A stretch of 64,000 nucleotides of DNA from assembly GCF_000321225.1 (NCBI RefSeq), contig NW_004450586.1:128129-192128 (forward strand). Reading direction: 5' to 3'. The DNA comes from Odobenus rosmarus divergens (Eukaryota; Chordata; Mammalia; Carnivora; Odobenidae). A program made the position numbers and the translations under genes. Numbering within the stretch: position 1 is the stretch's first letter; each line of letters opens with the position of its first letter. Under the pieces are notes generated by a model that saw only the letters and a list, made by a program, of their open reading frames with translations, was not told the origin of the DNA and ran no database searches. Shown here in pieces: positions 55,143-64,000 of the stretch.

Positions 55143-55516
55143 CGGCCTCTAAATTCCTATGCTGAAGTCCTGACCTCCAGTACCTCAGAATCTGTGTAAA
55201 TAGGCCCCATAAAAGGTAATTAAGTTAAAATCAGGCCATCAGGGTAGCCCTAATAAAGTCTGACTGGAATCCTGGTAAAAAGAGGAAACTGGGACACACA
55301 CAGAGATGCCAGGGACGTGAGGAGATGGAGGAAAGCCATGGCAGGACACAGTAGGCAGGCAACATCTGCAAGCGGTGGAGAGCGCTTGGGAGCCATGACC
55401 GCTGGCTGTGCCCGGATGCTGGCCCTTCAGCCCCCGCCCCTGTGAGGGAATACATCTCTGTGGTGGAAACCAGCCAGTCTGCAGTGGTTTATTTCTCACG
55501 CCCAGCAAACCAACGC
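55143..55516 (+). mobile_element. LTR/MER-like repeat
   Basis: Order of blocks: 'ttcctatgctgaagtcctga', 'cctccagtacctcagaatct', 'taattaagttaaaatcaggc', 'gtagccctaataaagtctga', 'tggtggaaaccagccagtct' and 'gcagtggtttatttctcac'. This tracks the same repeat class as 28511 and 4022. It is notably GC-rich in its middle. Opposite-strand ORFs inside (55231-55589) are chance frames. Confidence 0.65.
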
Positions 55517-56982
55517 AGATTTCAAAAGTGCATAACAATACAAAGGTTTTTGACAGAATAAGGATAAACCCACCCAGGCTACAAGACATGAGTCAAAAGA
55601 AGTTACCCATGCCAGGCTTCAGACATCCCTCTGCCACCAACCATGAAGGGTGTCCTGACGACTAAAGTAAGAGGAGCTCTGTGTCTATCTAGGTCTCTAG
55701 TGAAAGGAATGTGTCCCCACAAAACTTGACGAATTAGCCAAATTCTGCCAAATAGTGGTTCTCGAATAACCATTCTCAAATCGGGGTCTGAAGACCTTGG
55801 GGGCTCCATGAGAACCATGATGGCATCCTGTCATCCTCCAGTTTCACACGTTCGAAGCAAAATAACCTTTTGCAGCGGGTTGCAAAAGCAGACGTAAGAG
55901 TCCCACTCTTTCCTATCAAGGCAGACATCAAGGAGATTTGCAAAGATGTACTACACTACCATATTCCTTATTACATTTTTAGAAATAGAGAAATTGTAGC
56001 TATTTCCACAAATGCATGTTATTTGTTAACATTACTATGTTTATTACTTTGAATTAATTATTTTAATCATTCTCAGTATTAAGATCTATTATGATAAATA
56101 TTGACAGATATAACCCATATATAATTAATATATATCATGAAATATTTTTTAGTAAAAGGAATAAGGAACTGTTTCTCCATGTTAATTTAATAATGGTAGA
56201 GAATATAACAGTTTTAAAAATTCAGAATTTAATTCCCATTACCTTTTAATTTTTCAAGGTAATTATTTTCCAGTCATATATCATTTAGTTTTTGCTAGCT
56301 CAGAAACCATTTGAGGTAAAAACTGTTGATGGAATTGGGGAGTCAAACTCTAAGGTATCTAGCTCCAATAACTAGATACCATTAACTAAGAAGAGAGGAC
56401 ATAGGAGGGAAAGCAAATTTGAGGTAAACATAGTGAATTTAATTAATTCAAAAGAATATTATGGAATTTTAAATGCCAAAAAGATTCACAGCAAGAGAAT
56501 TTTGGTGCACAGTTGGATACATGTAGCAATCTCAGGAAGGCAGTCAGGGCAAGAGGTAAAAGTGAAGGAGAGATGACAAATACTTGACACATTTACAGAG
56601 AAGATGATCAAGTGCAGTCTTTGTTTCACTGTTTAACACAAGGAGCTCCAATGAAATCTCAGGTGCCTTGCGCCGTGAACTTCATGTCTCCAGATATCAC
56701 TGGAAGCCTAGCAGTTTATCACCCCCATTACTTACAATGCCAGGAAGACACCCAACCCGAAACCCATAGTAGGGTCTCATCAGTCTCTTCTTCATTCAAA
56801 GCGTCAGGTAGGGTTACAATTGCAGCTTTTAATAAAAGGCAAAGCGGTTGACAAAAACCATCACAAGTGTGCCTCGGGTCCATGCCCTTCGCTAGCTGCT
56901 CTAGCAGGCTTTGAAATTTCTACTTTGCCTTGACGTCCCTGGGCCACTCCAGGCAATCTTCACCCGGGGCTCTCAATTTCAC
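55517..56982. other. Unassigned intergenic sequence
   Basis: No recognised repeat or gene. A 9-bp inverted repeat ('ggtatctag' / 'ctagatacc') with a 9-nt loop occurs at 56354-56380. Confidence 0.4.
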
Positions 56983-57062
56983 GCATGGTGATTTTCAACC
57001 TTTGATGCACATTAGGATCAGCTGAGAAGCTTTTTAAACAGTAGCCATGCCCCAACCTCATT
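56983..57062 (+). mobile_element. MER5-type hAT fragment
   Basis: 'ggtgattttcaacctttgat' then 'gcacattaggatcagctgag' and 'aagctttttaaacagtagcc' match one end of MER5A-type elements ('ggttctcaacctt', 'gcacattagaatcacctggg', 'agcttttaaaa'). Nonautonomous; no transposase. Confidence 0.65.
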
Positions 57063-57339
57063 CTATTTCACTCCTATGGTCTTAATTTCAGCCTTCATTT
57101 CTTTCACCCAGATGACTAAAACAGCCGCCTAACAGTCTCCTAAATCCTACCTCTCAAAATCTCAGCTCCACAGAGTCCCCAGGTAAGCCATTCAAAAGAA
57201 TATAATCTTGTCACATCCCTGCTGAAAACCTTATAATGGTTTTTTTATATCCTTTGGTTGTTAAGTTTATTTTATCTTCACTTACTCATTCTCCTATGAT
57301 CTTCCTTTCTTTATGGAGAGACCAGTTTCTGACCTATGT

Positions 57340-58910
57340 CATTTACCTACTACTCTCTGAAGAAGCTTCTTTTCACATTGCAAGGCAGGTCAACTGGCAA
57401 CAAATCCCCTCGATTTTTGTTTGTCTGAGAAAATCTTTATTTCTCCTTCACCTTTGAAGAATAATTTCACAGGTTACAGATTTCTAGGTTGTTTTTTTTT
57501 TTTTTAATGCTTTAAATATTTCACTCTCTTCTTGCTGCATGGTTTCTGAGAAGTTGGATGTAATTCTTAGCTCTTCTATAGGTATTTTTCTCCCTTCTGG
57601 ATTCTTTCAAGTTTTTCTTCTTTATATTTGAATTTTTTGAAGTTTGGGTCTGATGTGTCTAGGTGTAGGTTTTGGGGTTTTTGGTTTTTTGCATTTTTCC
57701 TCTTTGGTGTTCCCCGAACTTCCTGGATCTGTGGTTTAGACTCACATTCATTTGGGAAAATTCTCAGTGATTATTACTGCAAATAGTGCTTCTGTTCCCT
57801 TTCCTCTCTTGGTAACCCCATTGCACATATGTTACTCCTTCTGTAGTTGCTCCACAGTTCTTGGGTATTATATCTTTTACAATTTTTTTTTTCTCTTTGC
57901 TTTACAATTTCAGAAGTTTCTATTGTCGTATCCTTAAGTGCAGGATTTTCTTCAGCTGTTTCAAGTCTACCAATGAGTCTATTAAAGGCATTCTTCATTT
58001 CTGTTAGTGTTTTTGATCTCCAGCATTAGTTTAAAAAAAAAAAATTCCTGGTCTGATAATTCCAATATCCCTGTCATCTCTGATTCTGGTTCTGATGGTT
58101 GTTTACTCTCTTCAAACTGATTTTCGCCTTTGAGCATGCCTTGTTACTTTTTTAAGGAGAGGTGGACATGACGTACTGGGTAAAAGGCCCTGCAATAGAT
58201 CAGCTTTTAGTAATGTGGTGGCGAGGTAGGGGGAGGGGAAGTCTTCTGTAGCCCTGTGATTAGGTACCAGTAGCTCCCAGTCTCTTGATGAGCCTGTGCC
58301 CCCGGACTGTGACCTTCACAAGTGCTTCTCAGTTTTCTGCCCATCCCTTAAGTTGGAAAGCGTGGCCACGAGGGGCTGCAGTTGGGCAAATTCCTTCCTC
58401 CAAGTAGGTTAGGTTCTGCTAAAGTAGTTTCTCCCCTGGGAAGATCTTGTTAAGTGAACAGAACGCTCTGGTGTATTTCAAAATGGTTTCTTTACCCCGG
58501 TCTGCCTTCTGGAAGCTTGAGGGGTTTCCTCTTAAATATTCACTGTGAGGATCTGGTAGAGCTCCTGGAGGTAAAATTCAAAAAACTGTGGGGGTTCCTG
58601 ATGACCTTGTCTGCCTGAAGTTTTTATCTCTTGGATTTGTCCCACCCTGTACCTCCAGTAATTCGTCAGCTTCACCAGCCCTGCTTTCCAGGTAGGTTTC
58701 TGCTCACCGGTTGCTACTGTAGTAAGTCAGGATTCTCTGTATCTGTCAGTCTCTTGAATTATGGAGGCAGTGGTTTTTTGTGTGTGTGACCTTCTCTGAT
58801 GGATCTAGGAAGAGTCGTTAATTTCTGTTTGTTTAGCTTTTTACTTGCTGCCAGAAAAGAGTGGTGATTTATAAGCTGCTGGTAATTATTGATATGATAA
58901 TATATTTTTT
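57340..58910 (-). mobile_element. L1 ORF1 and 5' UTR fragment, minus strand
   Basis: Plus-strand blocks 'gtcaactggcaacaaatccc', 'ctttatttctccttcacctt', 'tgctgcatggtttctgagaa' and 'ctagtgtaggttt'-like sequence are reversed L1 ORF1. From about 58130, 'gacatgacgtactgggtaaa' and the GC-richer stretch to about 58900 are the reversed 5' UTR. No ORF2 or 3' UTR is attached on the left, so only the 5' half of an L1 (or a HAL1-like unit) is here. Confidence 0.75.
57774..57998 (-). pseudogene. Fragment of L1 ORF1 protein (RNA-binding chaperone)
   Basis: A 74-codon minus-strand frame resembles the middle of L1 ORF1p: an acidic/lysine-rich coiled-coil end ('IETSEIVKQREKK') followed by the start of the RRM region ('NTQELWSNYRRSNICAMGLP'). 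In active L1 this protein binds L1 RNA as a trimer. Here stops and frameshifts on both sides isolate the fragment, so it is a fossil. Confidence 0.85.
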
Positions 58911-59009
58911 TTAAAAAATACACTTGCATTTCATATACCCCCCTCTTTTCTGGATTATTCTCAGATTTTAGAAGCAACTGTTACAATGAAATATTGGGCA
59001 GCAATTTGA

Positions 59010-59530
59010 TGGTGGATTAAGAGCCCTGTAGTTTCCTTCACACTTTGTTTTAAGATGTAGGATCTACTCCACTTCTCTTCACATGCAGACTGGCCTGTCA
59101 TCACTTTGAACAAACAACACGCTGTGGGAGTTACCAGTATGTCAGAGGACTGGGAGTCTGTCCGCTGACTGAGAACGTTTCCAAGCAATTCTCTGCTGTT
59201 CTTGTGGGGTGCTTAGCCACCACGTAGGTTGTCTGAACACCCTGCTGAAGAGTTTACATGAAGAGGCCCAGTAGGATGAGAGGGTCCCAGATGAATCTAG
59301 ACTTCCCGCTACCCCCAAAGGGCTCAGCACAAGACAGCTGCTGTCCCAGATCCTGCAAACAAGCCATCAGCCAAATGCCAGGTGACCCCTGTCAATGTCG
59401 TTTGAAGCAGGAGAGTCACTCAGCTGAACCCAACTGGAATTCCTAATGCACAAAAGCACAAGATAGAATAAAATGGTAGTTACTTTAATATATTAAATTT
59501 TAGGTGGTTTATTACAAAGGATTGAGTAAT
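59010..59530 (+). mobile_element. Possible old LTR remnant
   Basis: The middle is a GC-richer stretch with 'gagtttacatgaagaggccc' and 'tgaacccaactggaattcc', and the end shows 'gataga' + 'ataaaatgg' then 'aggtggtttattacaaagga', reminiscent of the 3' end of MaLR/MER repeats ('aataaatggttgtt', 'tggtttgttac'). Divergence is high and the family is not named. ORFs on both strands here have no domain. Confidence 0.35.
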
Positions 59531-60532
59531 AGGAACACTACCCCTTTAGTCTGGTCCGTGGGTCTGCCTCATTATAGCCTGGGGAGGGTGGAAGTCTCCA
59601 TTCCTCACTCAATGCCGCAGTTCTGGTTTTCCTGTGTATTTGGAGTCGTGGAGTTCTAGTATGTATCTGCCTGGGAAGTCCCTTTCCTGGCTCTTTGTCT
59701 AGAGAGAAGCTCGCTTTTGCTGGGTTCATTTTCTTTTATTTATTTGTTTTTAATCTATGTCCATTAGCATCTCCGGTTTGCTGGCTTCTCCTCTCCAAAT
59801 CTGGGATATAGGAAAACAAGGAAAATCTAGGGAATTCACCACCGTGCCATTTCTTTGAGTCCCAAGTACCCCTGCTTACCACCCTTCACAGTCCTCTTGG
59901 GGTTGTTTTATATATTAACCCGAGTTACTATTTGTACTTAATGGGAGAAATAGGGAAAATTATGTCTACTCCGTCTTCCCAGAAGTGAAGATCAGGGATA
60001 ATCTGTCTTTAATTCATGTATTTAAATGATTATATATACAAATGTTTAAATTGTCAGACTTAGGAATGCCATTTTTTTTCTGTTTTTCTCCTCTGCTTTT
60101 CATTATTCTGATTTCCTTTTTATACCCACTTTTGTACTGTTGAAATATTGTTGAATCCATTTTAAGTAAATGAAAAACTATTGTTTTGTTTTGTTTTACT
60201 ATATCTTTGTGCATTTTAATTGTGTCTCTTTATATTAGTTTTTGGTTCCTTCACAGATTATATGTAATTAAACTTCCACTTTTTTGACTTAAAATTATAC
60301 CACTTCAAATAAAATTTAGAAGCTTTACCACTAGGTAGATACCTTTCATCTCTCCTTTTCATTATAGTTGTCATAATTATTTTATGTATGTAAATTTAAG
60401 TGTATATATAAATTTATATATATCACCACTAGGAAATATTATAATTTTTGCCTTCAAAAATTATCTTTTGAAGAACTTGTGTATACATTTACCATTTCTG
60501 TTGCTATTCCTTCACTTCTGAAACTTCAAACC

Positions 60533-60558
60533 TCTCTCTCTCTCTCTCTCTCTCTCTT
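60533..60558 (+). repeat. (TC)n microsatellite
   Basis: About 12 CT dinucleotides within the HAL1-like element. Confidence 0.95.
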
Positions 60559-60783
60559 TAGCTTGAAGATATTTCTTTAGCATTCTTTCAGGGCAGGCCT
60601 TCTGGCAACAAATTGTCCAAGTTCTATCTCATTTACGTCTTTAGTTTGCCTTTATTTCTGAAATGCAATTTTGCTGAATATAGACATGTGGCCTGACAAT
60701 TCTTTTATGACGTTTTTCCACTATCTACTGGCCTCCATGGTTTCTGGAGTCATTTACATAATTTTCTTCATGTGTACAAAATG

Positions 60784-60814
60784 CTTCTGAATGAATCAAT
60801 GAATGAATGAATAT
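60784..60814 (+). repeat. (TGAA)n simple repeat
   Basis: 'gaatgaatcaatgaatgaat' plus one further unit, inserted in the ORF1-derived part of the HAL1-like element. Confidence 0.9.
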
Positions 60815-60851
60815 ATGTTATTTTCCTCTCCCTGCCTTCAAATTTCCCACT

Positions 60852-60873
60852 CCCCCCCCCCTTTTTTTTTTTT
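60852..60873 (+). repeat. C10-T12 pyrimidine tract
   Basis: Ten cytosines followed directly by twelve thymines, a pure pyrimidine run on this strand. Confidence 0.95.
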
Positions 60874-62095
60874 CATTTTTAAACGTTTGATTTTGATAGA
60901 TCTTGGCTGGTTTTCTTAATTTATCCTGTTTGGGGTCTGATGAGATTTTTGAATCTCTAAATGTATGTTTTTCTTTCCAAATTTGAGAATTTTTGTCAAA
61001 TATTTTTCTGCTCCATCTCTGCTACCTCTCCTCACATGACATGTATGTTAGAGCTGTTGGTATTGTTCTGCAGATCCCTGAGACTGTTAGCTTTTTTGTT
61101 TTAAATCTTTTTTTTTCTTTCTGATCTTCAGACTTTGTAAATTCTATTGATTTGTTTTCACATATGCTGATGTTCCTCTCTCTTTCCCATCCTGCTGTTG
61201 TGCCCATCTAATGGTGTTATTTTTCAGTTACTGTATTTTTTTCTGTTCCCAAATTTCTTTTTGATTCTCTTTTATAGTTTTTATTTCTGTTTCGAGAACC
61301 CTCCTTTTCTTTTCTTTCAAGTATGTTTATCTTTTCTTTGTGGAGCATGATTATGAAAGACATTTTAAGGTCCTTTCCTGATAATTTCAACATTCAAGTC
61401 ATTTTGATGTTAGCATCTGTTGATGTTCACTTTCCTTGAAAACTGGCCACATTTTCCTCCTTTTTTGTGATTTGGGTAATTTGGCAGTGTTTAGATATGA
61501 TGCTTACATTAGGGGTCCTGTTATAATCCTCTGGAGAATTTTTTTTTTTCATTTTTTCAAGCAATCAGCACAAGTGACTTCAAACCACAAGATTGGTCTT
61601 AAATTCTTTAAGTGCTACTTTTAATTTCAGTTTTTCAGAGCCTTTGCATGCTGTACTGGGTCTAATGCACGTTTGTGCAGCTCACTGGTGAGCCCAAGAC
61701 TGGTGTGGATTCCTGTATATAATTAGGGAATCCCCTTTTCTAGCTGTCTCCAACATTCTCTGGCCCACACAGTGCCCTTTATCCAGTTCCACTGTTTTTT
61801 ATTGGTTTTCTTAATTTTTGTCTCCCACGTAGCTGCTACTTTATGCACCCATGGTACTGGCTTCTACCTTTGGGGTAAAGTCATAAGAGAAAAGAGAACA
61901 TACAACAACAAAAGAGGAAATTCACCCCTTTATAGGTCACTTCTGATTTTTGACGCCTTTCCACAATCTACCTGCCCTTATTTATTTTTCAGTCTCCTCA
62001 GATAATTGTTTGCATTTTATACAGTTTTTAGTTGTAATCAGCGGGAAAAGTGGCCCATGGTGGACATATCATGCCATGTTGGAAGCATAAGAGCC

Positions 62096-63887
62096 CAGGG
62101 TAGAGATTTTAATTTGTGATGCATCATATGATTCTAAAGATTTTACTTGTTTGATTGAAGATATTTTTATAAAATAGAATCAGTCACACTTTATTGAAAA
62201 TGGCTGATTGACTAAGGAAGTGAATAAAATAAATAAATACTAACATAGTTTCTATCCAGAGGGGAAAAAATTCTAAGTAGATTGCAATGAAAGTTTAGCT
62301 TTAACCACCAATACTTCATTTTCTGAAAATTATCTTTAATATAGAAATCAATAAAGACCATGCTATTTTAGAGATAAATATGTCATTCTGTTTGATGATA
62401 ATGATAAAAATTTGTCCTATTGATGAAAATTTATAAAATACTGAGTCAGATATTAAACAACACCATAAATATGGTTCTACATTTTTCCTTTTGTTAGTGC
62501 ACACAACTCATTATAATTCTGAGATTTTTGTTAACAAGGATTAACATTGTCCTTTTTAGATTCCACATGCACATAAAAATTAAATATATGTTCTCATCCA
62601 TCCTTTGCTTATAACCCAAACAGAAATAACTTGCAGAATGTAGTAAAGGTGTTATTACAAAGCTGAGCATCCACTCCAAACAGATTGAAAGAGCCTATCT
62701 ATTATTAATCCTGATGTTACCAAGCATATTAAATGTTGTTTTACCTGCTACAAATAATTGAACTTATACAACCACTGTATGTGCAAATACTGAGAATTAG
62801 GCAAACTGTTGATTGACGTAGTAGATAGTTTAAAGCCCCAGGGCCTTAAAGCAGTGCTATTGATCTGCTTATATATTTAAACATAAAAATAATGTGTTCA
62901 ACAGCCTGTGAAGACTTAGCTTTGCATTCTCCCTCTATTTAGTTGTTTAGAACATAAACTTAAATTGAATTGTAGATGTGGACAACTGCTTATCATTTTG
63001 ATTTAGAAAACAACATTTGTCTGTCATTTGGATTTAATAAGTGGTCAACATATTTTGAAGTAAAGTTTTTCATTTGTTTATACAGAAAATGGGAGTTTGG
63101 CAATTACTGTAAGATTTAAAATTGTGAAGTGAGAAAACATATTTCTAGATCTCAAGTGATGTAAAATGTAACTAACATGAAAATCCAGACTGATGAAATA
63201 TCACATCATTCAACCAGGCAGGATGTGTTAAATGGTCTTGGAACCTCAAATTTTGTCACTTATCTTTTCTCACCTATGAAACGAGTGTGACTCTGAATTT
63301 TTCATGCTTCTAAAGCAGTTGCCAAATTAGTGCTCTGGACATAAGTACTGTACACTAATATAGGATGCAAGAGGAATGACTGTTGGCTCCCTAGGTATAA
63401 AAGGCTTGGGGTGTCCTGGTTAATAGAAGTTCATTAACAATCAACCAGATAAAGGGATTACCCCCCCTTAAAAATAATGATTTTAAAATTATAATTCATT
63501 AATTTATTAATAAAATATACATATAAACTATATAGAATTAGAGATTTGATAAATAATATAGCACCCTATACTGGCCAAAGTACACCTGGACACTATAATA
63601 TCTGTGTGTTTCATATAAGAAGAGGTACTCTCAAAATGTTTCAAATGAGAAATGGGCCAAAGGAACTATGTTAAGAATGGGCATAATTGATTTCATCTAT
63701 TAACTGAAGGCTGCCATTGAGAAGTTTGAATAAACAAAAGTATCATAATCACAAAGAATATTTTTAAATAATGGGAAAAAAAGATGTTTATCTTCTTTTT
63801 TCAGTCAGATATACATGGAACTGTCCCAACAGATAGTACTTTTGAAAATGTCTTTTTAGTTGAGTAACTTTAGAAATATGATATATT
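62096..63887. other. Unassigned AT-rich intergenic sequence
   Basis: No recognised repeat family or gene in about 1.8 kb. Short minus-strand ORFs (62316-62504, 62494-62679) have no domains. Confidence 0.4.
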
Positions 63888-64000
63888 GGGGCATCTAGGT
63901 GGCTCAGTTGGTTGAACATCTGACTCTTGATTTCTGCTCAGGTCATGATCTCAGGGATATGGGATCGAGCTTGCATTGGGCTTCGGGCACTGTGCTCAGC
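63888..64000 (+). mobile_element. SINEC, 5' part, cut by window end
   Basis: Forward copy starting 'ggggcatctaggtggctcag', continuing 'gactcttgatttctgctcag', 'gtcatgatctcagggatatg' and 'ggatcgagcttgcattgggc'. The 'gactcttgatttc' head marks the older subfamily. The 3' tail lies beyond the window. Confidence 0.94.

Larger units (their letters stand above)
60200..62095 (-). mobile_element. HAL1-like element (ORF1-only L1 relative), minus strand
   Basis: From right to left (its sense direction): a 5' UTR-like part (about 61640-62095, with 'cctttccacaatctacctgc' and 'cagtctcctcagataattg' in plus view), reversed ORF1 (about 60600-61620, with 'ctgcagatccctgagactgt', 'cctgctgttgtgcccatcta' and 'aaggtcctttcctgataatt'), then a 3' region with 'gcattctttcagggcaggcc' and TC-repeat. 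There is no ORF2 between ORF1 and the 3' region, which is the HAL1 (half-L1) arrangement. All frames are broken. Boundaries are approximate, especially on the left. Confidence 0.65.

Noticed and set aside
55231..55665. Overlapping ORFs of 74-116 codons on both strands
   Set aside because: They fall largely within another LTR-like repeat; the opposite-strand overlap and lack of domains point to chance.
57100..57245. Stretch resembling an ancient interspersed repeat ('aacagtctcctaaatcctac', 'tcacatccctgctgaaaacc')
   Set aside because: It recalls a common old mammalian repeat, but I cannot name the family reliably from memory, so it is not listed as a feature.
1..64000. CRISPR arrays, operons, prophage, bacterial-type promoters or plasmid features
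   Set aside because: The window is vertebrate nuclear DNA; no regularly spaced repeats or prokaryotic gene organisation exist. Short tandem repeats are microsatellites or slippage products.

Overview
This is nuclear DNA from a caniform carnivore, most likely an arctoid (bear, panda, seal or mustelid lineage). The main evidence is 18 copies of the tRNA-derived carnivore SINE (SINEC/Can-SINE). Their 'gcgcctgggtggctcag' head and 'tcaaataaataaataaaatc' tail fit the arctoid form rather than the typical dog or cat forms. Several L1 elements also end in a carnivore-type 3' tail ('gatgtaatgtatggtgatta'). The sequence is AT-rich, and I could support no protein-coding gene, tRNA, rRNA, CRISPR array or operon. 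All long ORFs are short, lack codon logic, or lie in retrotransposon remnants, so the window reads as intergenic or deep intronic sequence.

Layout. 0-5.5 kb: an L1 tail cut by the window edge, an old L1 5' region, two SINEs, a MaLR-like LTR split by an old L1 tail, and a second L1 tail. 5.5-14.4 kb: mostly unique sequence with one young SINE, an older SINE, two MIRs and microsatellites. 14.4-15.7 kb: two abutting old L1 fragments, both on the minus strand. 15.7-28.5 kb: unique sequence with MIRs, two young SINEs, an old L1 ORF2 end, and a U2 snRNA retropseudogene inside a MIR. 28.5-45 kb: three LTRs of one general type (one split by what looks like a second LTR), a run of SINEs including two very young copies 0.2 kb apart, and a MER5-like fragment. 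45-55.5 kb: an old L1 with a 5' inversion split by a SINE, two young carnivore L1 tails in opposite orientations 3.5 kb apart, and three more SINEs. 57-62.1 kb: two ORF1/5'-UTR-type L1 or HAL1 fragments on the minus strand. The window ends inside another SINE.

The genome-biology signals are layered insertions, many with readable target-site duplications: a U2 fragment without a tail, twin-priming inversion in an old L1, a two-module L1 3' UTR present as one-module and two-module copies, and inverted L1 pairs that could drive rearrangement. I found no undescribed biochemical system. Family names come from recalled consensus sequences and were not checked by alignment; boundaries of old elements are approximate.
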